Shown piece after piece: positions 1 through 9,500 of a stretch of 64,000 nt of DNA. The position numbers and the translations under genes are program-made. This DNA comes from Isoptericola sp044389085. Lineage in GTDB: Bacteria; Actinomycetota; Actinomycetes; Actinomycetales; Cellulomonadaceae. The notes beneath the pieces were generated by a model. That model saw nothing but the letters and a program-made list of their open reading frames with translations. It did not search any database and had not been told where the DNA came from. The DNA lies in the NCBI RefSeq assembly GCF_044389085.1, contig NZ_JBIRXP010000004.1, positions 1 to 64,000 of the forward strand. Direction: 5' to 3'. Position 1 is the stretch's first letter, and each line of letters starts with the position of its first letter.

Positions 1-180
1 CGAACCCCCAAAAGAGCCCGCAGCATTCAACGATACTGGCCAGACCAAGCTGAACTGCTCAGTCCGATCCAAAGGAACCACAAAGGGTTCAAAAATTTGG
101 CATTGACTATCAAACACACTGTTGAGTTCTCAAACAACCGACGCACACCGCAGAACCAGAACTTTCCGTTCCGACCCTCC
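1..180 (-). ncRNA. rRNA operon leader (5' part of pre-rRNA), partial
   Basis: Read on the minus strand, 140-175 contains TTTGAGAACTCAACAGTGTG, the box A-like antitermination and processing block found just upstream of 16S rRNA in many actinobacteria. AT-richer leader sequence continues to base 1. The 16S gene should start beyond the left edge; none of its body is inside the window. This AT-rich stretch contrasts with the GC-rich surroundings, and the short open frames in it look spurious. Confidence 0.75.
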
Positions 181-195
181 CGGGGCAACCCCTCA

Positions 196-224
196 AACTT
201 ACCAGATCCTTTTCCCTCTTCCAA
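196..224 (-). promoter_or_regulatory. proximal rRNA promoter
   Basis: On the minus strand TTGGAA (219-224) and TAAGTT (196-201) are separated by 17 bp. The region just downstream (GGTAAGTTTG, then a G-rich stretch) looks like the proximal promoter of other actinobacterial rRNA leaders. It would drive transcription leftward into the rRNA operon. Confidence 0.55.
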
Positions 225-398
225 ATCCCCGATCCGAAGATCGGAGAGATCGAAAGGACGATCTGATCCCACCGGAAAGAATGCGCGAAGCATCCCGACC
301 GTTGAAGGTGTGGGTTTTCAGTCCCGGCCCGGCCATCGGTACCCAGCCGCTCGGCTGTCTCCTCGATGTCCGTCGGCCCGTCGGGCTGACGTCGTAGA

Positions 399-427
399 AC
401 ATTACCCGGGCCGAGCGCTCCGTGCAA
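399..427 (-). promoter_or_regulatory. distal rRNA promoter
   Basis: On the minus strand TTGCAC (422-427) and TAATGT (399-404) are separated by exactly 17 bp, a good sigma-70-type promoter. It lies directly downstream of the putP terminator palindrome and points at the rRNA leader. The 205-398 stretch between the two promoters holds no gene that I can support. Confidence 0.6.
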
Positions 428-430
428 CGT

Positions 431-460
431 GGCCGGACGTGGCGCGCGCCACGTCCGGCC
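431..460 (-). terminator. terminator-like perfect palindrome after putP
   Basis: A perfect 30-bp palindrome (15-bp arms, GGCCGGACGTGGCGC and its complement) starts 12 bases past the stop of putP on the minus strand. There is no T-run. It separates putP from the rRNA promoter 4 bases further on. Confidence 0.65.
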
Positions 461-471
461 ACGCGCCCGTC

Positions 472-1977
472 TCAGGCGGTCACGGCCTCCGGCTCGGACC
501 TCTCCGCCAGCCGGCGCGCGGCGTCGAACTCCTCCAGCACCGCGGGGTCGGGGCGCGGCGTCAGGAGGCTGACGACCACGGCGACGACCAGACCGATCGC
601 GAAGCCGGGGACGATCTCGTAGAGCGAGTCCGCGAGCGACGACCGTCCCCAGGCGAAGGCGACGACCGCTCCCGCCACCATGCCGGTGAGCGCACCCCAC
701 CGCGTCAGGCGGCGCCAGTACAGGCTGAGGATCACGACCGGGCCGAACGCGGCGCCGAAGCCCGCCCACGCGAAACCCACCAGGTCGAGGATCGACGAGG
801 TGCGGTCCAGCGCGATGAGACCTGCGACGACGGCCACGACCAGCACCCCCGCGCGCCCCAGCATCACCTCGGCACGCGTGCTCAGCCGGATCCCCGTCAT
901 CCTGACGAGGTCCTCGACGAGCGCCGACGACGAGACGATGAGCTGGGACGAGATGGTCGACATGATCGCCGCCAGCACGGCGGCCAGCACGAGCCCGGCG
1001 ACCAGCGGGTGGAAGAGGAGCTGGGCCAGCACGAGGAAGATCGTCTCCGGGTTGTCCACGTCGAGACCCTTCACCGTCGCGTAGGCGACGCCGACGAGCC
1101 CGGTCATCACGGCACCCAGCGCGGTGAGGACCATCCAGCCGATGCCGATCCTGCGGCCCGCCTTCGCGTCCTGCGGGCTGCGGATCGCCATGAAGCGCAC
1201 GATGATGTGCGGCTGCCCGAAGTACCCCAGGCCCCACGCCAGCGCGGAGATCACGCCGGTGGCCGAGGCGCCGGCGAGGAACGACAGGTGGGTGGTGCCG
1301 GTGGCGGCGTCGGCCGCGCGGATCCCCTCCGTCACCGCTCCCCAGCCGCCGAGGTCCACGATCGCGATGACCGGGACGGCGACGAGCGCCGCGAGCATGA
1401 GGAGGCCCTGCGCGACATCGGTCCAGGTCGCGCCGAGGAAGCCGCCGAAGAGCGTGTACGCCAGCGTCACCCCGCCCACGACGAGGAGCCCCGTGAGGTA
1501 GTCGAGGCCGAAGGAGCTCTCGAAGAAGGTCCCGCCGGCCACCATCCCGGACGACACGTAGAACGTGAAGAACACGAGCACGATCAGCCCGGCCGCGACC
1601 CGCAGCAGGTGCGCGGGGTCACGCAGCCGGTTGTCGAAGAAGCTGGGGACCGTGATCGAGTTGTTCGCGACCTCCGTGTAGGCCCGCAGCCGAGGCGCCA
1701 CGAACTTCCAGTTGAGCCAGGCGCCCACCGTCAGCCCGATCGCGATCCACGCCTCGACGAGGCCGGTCGCGTAGATCGCCCCCGGCAGGCCCATGAGCAG
1801 CCAGCCCGACATGTCGGAGGCGCCGGCGCTCAGCGCCGCCACCCCCGGACGGAGCCGGCGCCCGCCGAGCATGTAGTCGTCCAGGTCGTCCGTGCGGCGG
1901 TACGCGGCGTAGCCGATGCCCAGCATCGCCAGGAGGTACACGACGATCGCGATCGTCTGCCAGGTCTGATCGCTCAT
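472..1977 (-). CDS. putP: sodium/proline symporter, PutP type
   Basis: A 501-residue protein of the sodium:solute symporter family, close to the 502 residues of E. coli PutP. It has about 12-13 hydrophobic helices. The conserved early segment near residues 45-90 (ASDMSGWLLMGLPGA followed by LVEAWIAIGL) is typical of the PutP subgroup that co-imports L-proline with sodium. The frame stays open upstream through the tRNA-Arg gene, so the start is placed at the ATG that begins MSDQTWQTI, where the first helix starts. GAGAGG lies about 12 bases upstream of it. No proline catabolism gene is adjacent. The role is known for the family; substrate specificity here is inferred. Confidence 0.88.
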   Translation of the reverse strand: MSDQTWQTIAIVVYLLAMLGIGYAAYRRTDDLDDYMLGGRRLRPGVAALSAGASDMSGWLLMGLPGAIYATGLVEAWIAIGLTVGAWLNWKFVAPRLRAYTEVANNSITVPSFFDNRLRDPAHLLRVAAGLIVLVFFTFYVSSGMVAGGTFFESSFGLDYLTGLLVVGGVTLAYTLFGGFLGATWTDVAQGLLMLAALVAVPVIAIVDLGGWGAVTEGIRAADAATGTTHLSFLAGASATGVISALAWGLGYFGQPHIIVRFMAIRSPQDAKAGRRIGIGWMVLTALGAVMTGLVGVAYATVKGLDVDNPETIFLVLAQLLFHPLVAGLVLAAVLAAIMSTISSQLIVSSSALVEDLVRMTGIRLSTRAEVMLGRAGVLVVAVVAGLIALDRTSSILDLVGFAWAGFGAAFGPVVILSLYWRRLTRWGALTGMVAGAVVAFAWGRSSLADSLYEIVPGFAIGLVVAVVVSLLTPRPDPAVLEEFDAARRLAERSEPEAVTA

Positions 1978-2130
1978 GCGATCGATCACCCTCTCGGTCG
2001 TGCGGTGCAGCGTCTGGCGCTGTATGCGCCGTCCGCACGACGGACCGGGGCCAGGTCGGGACGCGGTCGGCGCTGACCTCGCTGCGGTGCCACCCCACTG
2101 CTTGGACACCGTGACGGTGCCGAAACGACC

Positions 2131-2161
2131 AACGGCCCGATCCTGGAGGGATCGAGCCGTT
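2131..2161 (-). terminator. terminator downstream of tRNA-Arg
   Basis: Arms at 2131-2143 and 2149-2161 form a 13-bp stem with one G-U pair and a 5-base loop. On the minus strand it is followed by a T-containing tail (GGTCGTTTCG). It lies about 12 bases past the tRNA-Arg 3' end. Confidence 0.65.
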
Positions 2162-2172
2162 GTGCCTTTCTG

Positions 2173-2245
2173 TGCGCCCGGAGGGATTCGAACCCCCAAC
2201 CTTCTGATCCGTAGTCAGATGCTCTATCCGTTGAGCTACGGGCGC
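2173..2245 (-). tRNA. tRNA-Arg (anticodon ACG)
   Basis: On the minus strand a 73-base cloverleaf begins GCGCCCGTAGCTCAACGG. It has a 7-bp acceptor stem (GCGCCCG/CGGGCGC), discriminator A and a T loop GGTTCGAATC. The anticodon loop carries ACG, which would be edited to ICG to read CGN codons. CCA is not encoded. Confidence 0.96.
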
Positions 2246-2360
2246 AGTCCCGGTCGGCGCTCTCGCACCGGCCGACGGAAACATTACAGCCCCCGGGCCG
2301 GTTCCCCAAACCGAGGGGCTGCATCGTGATGCACGACACCGGCGGGGCGCCGTCCGGACA

Positions 2361-2397
2361 ACAGAAAAGGCCCCGGGCGTTCAGCAGCCGGAGCCTT
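2361..2397 (-). terminator. intrinsic terminator after tRNA-Ser(GCU)
   Basis: Arms at 2367-2376 and 2388-2397 form a 10-bp stem (one G-U pair). On the minus strand it is followed by TTTTCTGTT, a good intrinsic terminator. It lies 5 bases beyond the tRNA 3' end. Confidence 0.75.
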
Positions 2398-2402
2398 CCT
2401 GG

Positions 2403-2491
2403 CGGAGACGGCGGGATTTGAACCCGCGAACGGGTTGCCCCGTTACCACCTTAGCAGGGTGGCGCACTAGACCAGACTATGCGACGTCTCC
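2403..2491 (-). tRNA. tRNA-Ser (anticodon GCU)
   Basis: On the minus strand an 89-base class II tRNA has acceptor GGAGACG/CGTCTCC, discriminator G, anticodon loop CTGCTAA and a long variable arm (GGTAACGGGGCAACCCG). It reads AGC/AGU serine codons. Confidence 0.96.
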
Positions 2492-2590
2492 TCGCGGCAG
2501 CACAGCAACACCGCGGCGCCCAGACTAACCGCCGACGCCGCCCAGGAGCAAAGCCGCGCGCCGTCGTCCCCACCACACGCCGTACCGCGC

Positions 2591-2596
2591 TACGGT
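2591..2596 (+). promoter_or_regulatory. -10 box of a leaderless promoter for the GMC oxidoreductase
   Basis: TACGGT lies 7 bases before the ATG at 2604 and there is no Shine-Dalgarno sequence. This is the TANNNT-to-start spacing expected when transcription begins at the start codon itself. Confidence 0.55.
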
Positions 2597-2603
2597 CTGC
2601 CGC

Positions 2604-4439
2604 ATGCTGGACGACGACGACCAGGACCGCACGCAGCCCGCCGACCAGGGCACGGACACCCGACGACCCCACGGCACGGCCGCGTCGAGATCCGCCGAGG
2701 CACCGGACGACTACGACGTCGTGGTGATCGGATCCGGGTTCGGCGGCAGCGTCGCCGCCCTGCGACTGACCGAGAAGGGCTACCGCGTGGGCGTGCTCGA
2801 GGCCGGGCGCCGGTTCGCCGACGACGAGCTCCCGCGCACCTCCTGGGACCTGCGCCGCTTCCTCTGGGCGCCCGCTCTGGGGTGCTTCGGCATCCAGCGG
2901 ATCCACCGGCTCCGGGACGTGCTCGTCCTCGCCGGCGCGGGCGTCGGCGGCGGCTCGCTCGTCTACGCCAACACCCTGTACCGACCTCTCGACGCCTTCT
3001 GGTCCGACCCCGCCTGGGCACACGTCACCGACTGGAAGGCCGAGCTCGAGCCCTACTACGACCAGGCGGAGCGGATGCTCGGCGTCGTCGACTACCGACG
3101 CAGCACCCCCGCCGACGAGCTGATGCGCGACGTCGCCGACGACCTCGGGGTCGGGCACACGTTCCGCAAGGTGCGGGTGGGCGTCTACCTCGGGCCGGAC
3201 GGCGACGAACGGCCGCGCGGCGCCCACGGCCCCGCCGTCCCCGACCCGTTCTTCGGGGGCGCGGGCCCCGAGCGCAACCCGTGCCTGCACTGCGGCGAGT
3301 GCATGACCGGCTGCCGGCACAACGCGAAGAACACCCTCGTGAAGAACTACCTGCACCTCGCGGAGGGCGCCGGCGCCCGGGTGCACCCGCTAACCACCGC
3401 CACCGCCGTCGTCCCCCGGCCCGACGGCGGGTACGAGGTCCGCACGCACCGCACGGGGCGCCGCTGGGCCGGGCGCCGCACCTTCCGGGCGCGGCAGGTG
3501 GTGCTCGCGGCCGGCACGCTCGGCACGCAGCGTCTCCTGCACGCCATGCGGGACAGCGGCGACCTGCCGCACCTGTCGGACCGGCTCGGGCACCTCACGC
3601 GGACCAACTCCGAGGCCCTGCTCGGCGCCATGCGCACCCGCCGGCGCGGGCAGGCCGAGGAGCCCGACTACTCCGAGGGCGTCGCCATCACGTCGTCGTT
3701 CTACCCGGACCCGCAGACGCACGTCGAGCCCGTCCGGTACGGGCGCGGGTCGAACGCGATGGGGCTGCTGCAGACCGTGCTCGTCGACGGCGTCGGCCCG
3801 GGCGAGGGGCCGCGCTGGAGGCGCTGGCTCGGCGAGCTGTGGCGGCAGCGCCGGCACCTGCCCTCGCTGTACGACCTGCGCGGCTGGTCGCAGCGCACCG
3901 TGATCGCGCTGGTCATGCAGAGCCGCGACAACTCGCTCACCACGTACACGCGGCGCGGACCGCTCGGCCGGCAGCTCACGTCCCGGCAGGGCACCGGCGA
4001 GCCCAACCCCGCCTGGATCCCCGTGGCGCACGACGCCGTGCGCGCCATGGCCGACCGCATGGGCGGCCTGGCGGGCGGCAGCGCCGGCGACCCGTTCGAC
4101 GTGCCGATGACCGCGCACATCCTCGGCGGGTGCACGATCGGCGACTCCCCCGAGACCGGGGTGGTCGACCCCTACCACCGGGTGCACGGCCACCCGGGCC
4201 TGCACGTGCTGGACGGGTCGGCCGTCACCGCGAACCTCGGCGTGAACCCGTCCCTGACGATCACCGCCCAGGCCGAGCGGGCCTGCGCGCTGTGGCCGAA
4301 CCGCGGCGAGGCGGACGCCCGGCCCGCCCCCGGCGCCGGCTACGCCGTCGTGCCGCCGACGCCGCCCGCACGACCCGCGGTCCCCGGCGCGGCTCCCGGG
4401 GCGCTGCGGCTGCCGCTCGTCGAGATCCGCCACTCCTGA
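2604..4439 (+). CDS. GMC-family FAD oxidoreductase, cholesterol oxidase (ChoD)-like
   Basis: A 611-residue flavoprotein. After a polar N-terminal stretch of about 35 residues comes the Rossmann motif GSGFGG (residues 43-48), then an FAD-contact segment (GVGGGSLVYAN). Near residues 229-245 there is a Cys-rich patch (HCGECMTGCRHNAKNTL), typical of the ChoD-like branch of GMC enzymes. The C-terminal FAD-binding block ends in LGVNPSLTITAQAERA. The family oxidises alcohols, and some members oxidise sterols, but the substrate cannot be read from the sequence. No signal peptide is visible. The gene is monocistronic between two tRNA-Ser genes, with its own leaderless -10 box and a strong terminator. 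Confidence 0.82.
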   Translation: MLDDDDQDRTQPADQGTDTRRPHGTAASRSAEAPDDYDVVVIGSGFGGSVAALRLTEKGYRVGVLEAGRRFADDELPRTSWDLRRFLWAPALGCFGIQRIHRLRDVLVLAGAGVGGGSLVYANTLYRPLDAFWSDPAWAHVTDWKAELEPYYDQAERMLGVVDYRRSTPADELMRDVADDLGVGHTFRKVRVGVYLGPDGDERPRGAHGPAVPDPFFGGAGPERNPCLHCGECMTGCRHNAKNTLVKNYLHLAEGAGARVHPLTTATAVVPRPDGGYEVRTHRTGRRWAGRRTFRARQVVLAAGTLGTQRLLHAMRDSGDLPHLSDRLGHLTRTNSEALLGAMRTRRRGQAEEPDYSEGVAITSSFYPDPQTHVEPVRYGRGSNAMGLLQTVLVDGVGPGEGPRWRRWLGELWRQRRHLPSLYDLRGWSQRTVIALVMQSRDNSLTTYTRRGPLGRQLTSRQGTGEPNPAWIPVAHDAVRAMADRMGGLAGGSAGDPFDVPMTAHILGGCTIGDSPETGVVDPYHRVHGHPGLHVLDGSAVTANLGVNPSLTITAQAERACALWPNRGEADARPAPGAGYAVVPPTPPARPAVPGAAPGALRLPLVEIRHS

Positions 4440-4463
4440 CAACGCACGGGCGAGGAGACGGCG

Positions 4464-4496
4464 CGACGCCCCGACGGGAGGACCGTCGGGGCGTCG
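4464..4496. terminator. bidirectional terminator between GMC oxidoreductase and tRNA-Ser(UGA)
   Basis: A perfect 14-bp stem (4464-4477 with 4483-4496, CGACGCCCCGACGG and complement) encloses a 5-base loop. It is 24 bases past the oxidoreductase stop and 4 bases past the 3' end of the minus-strand tRNA-Ser, so it can serve both. Confidence 0.75.
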
Positions 4497-4500
4497 TGGG

Positions 4501-4585
4501 CGGAGGGCGAGGGATTCGAACCCCCGGTGCATTGCTGCACAACGGTTTTCAAGACCGTCACATTAGGCCGCTCTGTCAGCCCTCC
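4501..4585 (-). tRNA. tRNA-Ser (anticodon UGA)
   Basis: On the minus strand an 85-base class II tRNA begins GGAGGGCTGACAGAGCGG. It has acceptor GGAGGGC/GCCCTCC, anticodon loop CTTGAAA, a long variable arm (TGTGCAGCAATGCACCG) and a T loop GGTTCGAATC. It reads UCA and related serine codons. Confidence 0.96.
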
Positions 4586-4640
4586 CGGGACGACCGCGCG
4601 GGCGTCCGTCCGGCACAGCAGTGTAGCGGCCGGGCACGGC

Positions 4641-4675
4641 CGCGGCCCCGGACGCCGAGGCGGTCCGGGGCCGCG
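4641..4675 (-). terminator. terminator of the conservon operon
   Basis: A perfect 13-bp GC-rich stem (4641-4653 with 4663-4675) and 9-base loop start 24 bases past the cvnD stop on the minus strand. No T-run is present. Confidence 0.6.
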
Positions 4676-4699
4676 GGGGCGACGCGCGGTCTGCTGACG

Positions 4700-5671
4700 T
4701 CAGGCCGCGCCGCCCCCCGAGCGCAGCTGGCGCATCGCGAGCTGGACGAGCGCGATGAGCGTCTGCTTGGTGGCCGCCCGCGAGCGGGCGTCCGTGTAGA
4801 GCATCGGCACGTGCGCCGGGATCTGCAGCGCCTCGCGGACGTCCTCCAGGCGGTGCTTCGCCACGCCGTCGAAGCAGTTGACGCCCACGACGAACGGCAC
4901 GCCCCGCGACTCGAAGTAGTCGATCGCCGGGAAGCACTGCTCCAGCCGGTCCGTGTCGACCAGCACGACGGCGCCGATCGCACCGCGGATGAGGTCGTCC
5001 CACATGAACAGGAAGCGGTCCTGCCCCGGCGTGCCGAAGAGGTACAGCCACAGGTTGCCCGGCAGGTTCACCCGGCCGAAGTCCATCGCCACGGTCGTGC
5101 TCGTCTTGCGGTCGGAGACCCCGCCCGCGTCGTCGACGCCCACCGAGTGCTCGGTCATCGCGGCCTCGGTGTTCAGCGGCTCGACGTCCGAGATCGAGCC
5201 GATGAACGTCGTCTTGCCGACGGCGAAGCCACCGGCCACCACGATCTTCGTCACCGTCGGCGCGCCCGCCGGCGGAGCGGCCGCCCGCGGCGCGGCGTCG
5301 TCGGCCGGGCGCTGGGCAGCAGGCTGCGGCGCCGTCGTCGGCTGCGGGGCGGACGCCTGCGGCGCCGGTGCCTGCTGCGGGGCCGAGGGCACCTGCTGGG
5401 CCACCGGGCGCGGAGCCGCGTCGGACGGCGTGGCCGAGGCCGACGGCACCGACGCGATCGGGCCCTGGGCCGACCCGGCGGGGCGCGCGTCCTGGGCGGC
5501 CGCCGGGGCTCCGCCGAGCACGCTCTGCCGCTGCGGGGCGCCGACCGCCGCCGGCGCGCCGCCGGCCACCGGCGCGCTCACGGCGCCAGGGGCCGGGGAC
5601 ACCGGAGCCCACGCCGGGGACATCCCCCCGGAGGCTCCGGGCGCCGGGCTGTCAGAGGGCGGAAATGCCAT
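4700..5671 (-). CDS. cvnD: conservon GTPase CvnD, Ras/MglA-like
   Basis: A 323-residue protein and last gene of the four-gene conservon. Its first ~130 residues are Pro/Ala/Gln-rich low complexity and probably disordered. The rest is a small GTPase domain with P-loop GGFAVGKTTF, a switch region containing MDFGRV, and FGTPGQDRF in place of the usual DxxGQ. The NKxD position reads GVNCFDG, as in other CvnD proteins. Conservons are thought to act as membrane-linked G-protein-like switches. The start is the ATG with GGAGAG 8 bases upstream, preferred over a GTG three codons earlier. It overlaps cvnC by 20 bases. The long Pro/Ala leader is unusual, since many CvnD proteins are only about 200 residues. 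Confidence 0.88.
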   Translation of the reverse strand: MAFPPSDSPAPGASGGMSPAWAPVSPAPGAVSAPVAGGAPAAVGAPQRQSVLGGAPAAAQDARPAGSAQGPIASVPSASATPSDAAPRPVAQQVPSAPQQAPAPQASAPQPTTAPQPAAQRPADDAAPRAAAPPAGAPTVTKIVVAGGFAVGKTTFIGSISDVEPLNTEAAMTEHSVGVDDAGGVSDRKTSTTVAMDFGRVNLPGNLWLYLFGTPGQDRFLFMWDDLIRGAIGAVVLVDTDRLEQCFPAIDYFESRGVPFVVGVNCFDGVAKHRLEDVREALQIPAHVPMLYTDARSRAATKQTLIALVQLAMRQLRSGGGAA

Positions 5672-6068
5672 TGAGAACACTCTCCAAGACGCTCAGGGAC
5701 AGGCCCGAGTGGGAACTGCCGTGACCCGTGTGGACGTTCACCGGGGTCGAGGTGTGCACGGTGATGTGCCCCTCCTCCTGCATGTCCGCGACCAGGATGC
5801 GGACGACGCCGAGGGGCAGGCGCAGCAGCGCGGAGAGCTCCGCGATCGAGACGTAGGTGTGCGCGGCGTGCTGCAGGATCGCCCGCTTCTCGGGGGTGAG
5901 CCCGACGCTCGTCACGGCGCCGGGCAGCACCTCGACCAGCGCCTCGAGGGGCAGGTCGGACAGGGCGGACCGGACGCGGCCACCGGTCACCGCGTAGGGA
6001 CGCACCGTCGAGGCCTCGTAGCCGTCTGCCGAGTGCGCACCCAGAGAACCGAACGAACCGTGCGTCAT
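5652..6068 (-). CDS. cvnC: conservon DUF742 protein CvnC
   Basis: A 138-residue DUF742 protein with the family signature VRPYAVTGGR near residues 22-31. A winged-helix-like middle (SIAELSALLRLPLGVVRILVADM) is followed by EGHITVH. DUF742 proteins sit between the roadblock protein and the GTPase in every conservon and probably bridge them. The gene starts 10 bases after cvnB ends and its 3' end overlaps the start of cvnD, so expression is coupled. Confidence 0.92.
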   Translation of the reverse strand: MTHGSFGSLGAHSADGYEASTVRPYAVTGGRVRSALSDLPLEALVEVLPGAVTSVGLTPEKRAILQHAAHTYVSIAELSALLRLPLGVVRILVADMQEEGHITVHTSTPVNVHTGHGSSHSGLSLSVLESVLNGISAL

Positions 6069-6078
6069 GGTCGCGACC

Positions 6079-6528
6079 TCATCCCACCCGCGCGGAGCGC
6101 GTCGAGCCGTCCACCGGAAGGTTCCCGCGCATCTCCGAGATCAGCTGCGGGGTGAGCGTCGCCTCGGTACGGGAGACGAGCAGCGCCATCTCGTAGCCGA
6201 TGAGCCCGATGTCGCACGACGACTCGGCCACCACGGCGAGGACGGACCCGTTCGAGACGTTCATCAGGAAGAGGAAGCCGTTGTCCATCTCGATGACGGC
6301 CTGCCGCACGTTGCCGCCGTCGAGCTGACGCGCCGCCCCGCGCGTCAGGCTCGACATGCCGGACACGATCGCGGCCAGCTGGTCACCGCTGGTGCGGTCG
6401 AGCTGGTCGGACATCGCCATGAGCAGACCGTCCGCCGAGACCACCAGCGTGTGGCGGCTGCCCGGGACGGTGCGCACGAAGTTGTCGAGAAGCCACCCGA
6501 AGTTGGTCGCTTCAGTACTGAGGGTCAC
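6079..6528 (-). CDS. cvnB: conservon roadblock/LC7 protein CvnB
   Basis: A 149-residue roadblock/LC7 domain protein, the family of MglB-like GTPase regulators that would act on CvnD. Conserved segments include FVRTVPGSRHTLVVSADGLLMA and LAAIVSGMSSLTRGAAR. It starts at a GTG right behind GAGGAGGAAG, 33 bases after cvnA. Confidence 0.92.
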   Translation of the reverse strand: MTLSTEATNFGWLLDNFVRTVPGSRHTLVVSADGLLMAMSDQLDRTSGDQLAAIVSGMSSLTRGAARQLDGGNVRQAVIEMDNGFLFLMNVSNGSVLAVVAESSCDIGLIGYEMALLVSRTEATLTPQLISEMRGNLPVDGSTRSARVG

Positions 6529-6561
6529 GCTTCCTCCTCGTCAATACGCCGAAGGCGCAGG

Positions 6562-9500
6562 TCACCGCTGGTGCGGCGCGGATCCAGGGACATCATTCAC
6601 GGTGGGAGCGGCCTGCGTCGAGGCCTGGACGGCCCCGGCGTCGTTCCGGCCGCGGCTCGTGGCGGACTGGAAGGCCGACAGCCGCGACCTCAGCTGCTCC
6701 GGGTCCCGCTCGATGCGGGCCGTGAACCGCTCGGTCGACGCGGTCGACTCCCCCGCCCGCTGGCGTCGCGCGAGGCCACCGGCCTCGTTCGCGACCGTCG
6801 TCGGGCGGTACGTCTGCTCGTTCGTCGAAGTCACGTTCCCTTCCTGGAAGACGCCGCGCTGCAGCATCGTGGACATCTCCTCGTAGAGGACGGCGGAGGC
6901 CATCCACTCCGACCGCGCCTCGACGGTGTCGGGCACGAAGTGCGGGTCCAGCGGGTCGTGGCCCGCCGGCTCCGTCGGGCGCAGCGGCAGCACCGAACCG
7001 CCGTACGACGTCGCCGCCGCCGGGGCGTCCTGCTCGTCGGCCTCCTGCCACGCCGCGTCGTCCTGCGGCGCGGCGGCCCGGGGCGCCTCGTACGCGGACG
7101 TCCCGCCGAACGCGGGCGCCTCGGTCCTGGCCGGCTCCGGCGCGGGGCGCGGGGCTGCCGGGAACGGCGCCGAGGTCGGCACCGCGGGGGCGGCCGGCTC
7201 GTCGGCCGACGGCTTGCGCCCGAACAGGCCGCGCTTGCGGCCCCCCTGCGCCGGCGTCTCGCGGGTGGCGCGACGCGTCGGCAGGTCGGCGATCAGCTCC
7301 TCGAACGGCGGCAGCTGCTGGAGCCTGTCCTGCCGCGCCGCCTCCTCGGGGGCCGGCGAGCCCGTCGGCGCGAAGGGGCTCGACGGTGCGGGCGGCGTCA
7401 CCGGGGCGAACGTCGGCTCCGCGGCGGGGGCCGCGGCCTGCCCGGCGGCGGGCTCGGTGACCTCGCGCACGACCGGGTCGAACGACGACGTCGCGGGCTC
7501 CGCGTACGCGGCGGGCGCGGGCTCGTACCGCGCCTGTTCGCCGACGGGCGCCTGCGGCTCGAACGGCTCCACCGGGTGCACGGGCTCCGGCTCGACGGGC
7601 GCCACCGGGCGCACGGGCTCCGGCTCGGCAGGCGCCACCTCCCGGGTCGGCAGCGCCACGGCGGGCGCCGCCTGGGTGGCCGGCCGGTACGGCTCCGGCT
7701 GCACGGGCTCGGCCGGCGGGGCGGCGGGGGCCGGGTCGACCGGCGCCGGCGGGGCCGGCTGCTGGGTGGGCACCGCCGCGACGGGCACGTCCTGGGCCGA
7801 GAGCGGCGCGACGGCCTGCGCGGGCGCAGGGGCGGCGGGGGCGGCGGGGGCGTGGTCGGCCGGCGCCAGCGGGGCCAGCTCGCCCGGGAGGGCCGCCGGG
7901 TCCTCCGTCACCGCGTCCAGCTGCAGGGTGCTCTCGTTCTCCCCGGCGTCCAGGGAGCCCATCGAGCGGAAGCTGGAGAACAGGCCTGCCCGCTGGTCGA
8001 CGCCGAGCACCGGCGCCGACACGGGCTCCGGCTCGGCGACCGGCTCGGGCTGGGCGCGGTGCCGGCTCGGCAGCGTGCCCGTCGAGGCCTCGACCTCGGC
8101 CGGCGGGCGCCACGAGTCGGTGGTCGCCTCGTCCACCAGGTCCGGCAGCTCGGGCGTCGCGAGCGGCGGCAGGACGATGGGACCCGTGTCCGGACGGGTC
8201 ACGGCCTCGCCGGACCCGACGCCGGAGCGGCGCCGACGGGGCATGCCGACCGACGTCGTGCCGTCGGTGAGGGCGTCCAGGTCCACCGGGACGGCGGCCG
8301 GCGGCTCGGGCTCGACCGGCAGGCCGACCGACGCGGCCGAGGCGACCGCCGGGGTCGGCATCGTGGGCGGCTCCACCTCGTCCGGGGCGAACCGGGCAGC
8401 GGCCTCCCCGGCGTCGGCCTGCACGCCGGTCGGCGCGGAGACCTGTCCGTGGAACGCCTCCGCGATCTGGCCGCCGAGGTCGGCGGCGGCGTTCTGCGTC
8501 GCCGTCTCCAGCGGGTCGGTCGGCTGCGGCAGCGGGAGCGCGTCGTCGGGCAGGAAGAGGTCCGCCGGGAAGACGACCGTGACCTCCGTGCCCGAGCCCG
8601 ACGCGCCGCTCTGGAACCGGACCTGAGCCTTGAGTCGGTCGGCCAGGCGGCCCACCACGAAGAGGCCGAGGCGCTGGGCGCCGACGGCGTCCGAGGCGGA
8701 GCGGCTGGAGACCTTGGCGTTGGCGTCCGCGATCTCCTCGGGGCTCATGCCGAGGCCGTGGTCACGCACGGTGACGACGACCCCGCGCTCGTCGCGCGCC
8801 GTCGACACCTCGACGGGGGTGTGCGGCTCGGAGAACATCGTCGCGTTCTCCAGCAGCTCCGCCAGCAGGTGCGCGGAGCTCAGCGCGTTGTGGCCGAGCA
8901 TGTGCGGGTCGACGCCCAGGTCGAGGCGGACCCGGTCGTAGAGCTCGATCTCGGACGACGCCGTACGCACGACGTCGGAGACCGGCATCGGGTTGCGCAC
9001 GCGACGCCCGGAGTCGATGCCGGCGAGCACGAGGAGCGACTCGGCGTTACGACGCATTCGCGTGGCCAGGTGGTCCAGGCGGAAGAGGTTCGACAGGGTG
9101 CTCGGGTCCTCCTCGGACCGCTCGAGCTCGTCGAGGAACGACAGCTGGCGGTTGAGCAGCACCTGGTCGCGACGGGCCACGTTGACGAACATCTCCGCGA
9201 TCGAGCCACGGAGCGCGGCCTGCTCGCGGGCGACGACCATGGTCGTCTCGTTCACCTCGTTGAACGCCGCCGCGAGGCGGCCGATCTCGTCGCTCGACTC
9301 GACGGGCACCTGCACGAGGTCGATCGACGGCGCCTGCCCCGGCACGGCCATCTGCTCGACCATGCGCGGCAGGCGGTCGCGGACCTCGGCGGTCGCGGAG
9401 GTGAGACGGGCCAGCGGCTGGACGATGCGGCGTGCGATGAGCAGCGCGAGCAGGAACGACACGAGCACGACGCCGAACGCCGCGGCACCGGTCAGCAGCG

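Noticed and set aside
431..460. The 30-bp perfect palindrome as a regulator site for the rRNA promoter
   Set aside because: Its position right after the putP stop fits a terminator better, though a dual role cannot be excluded.
472..2199. A longer PutP with a start at 2199
   Set aside because: The extra codons run through the tRNA-Arg gene and its terminator. The ATG at 1977 starts the family-typical sequence.
2885..5674. Plus-strand 930-codon frame across the GMC gene, tRNA-Ser and cvnD
   Set aside because: It crosses a tRNA and two real genes and has a shadow-type composition.
5672..5680. GTG at 5680 as the start of cvnD
   Set aside because: The ATG at 5671 has GGAGAG at a good distance and gives the same frame.
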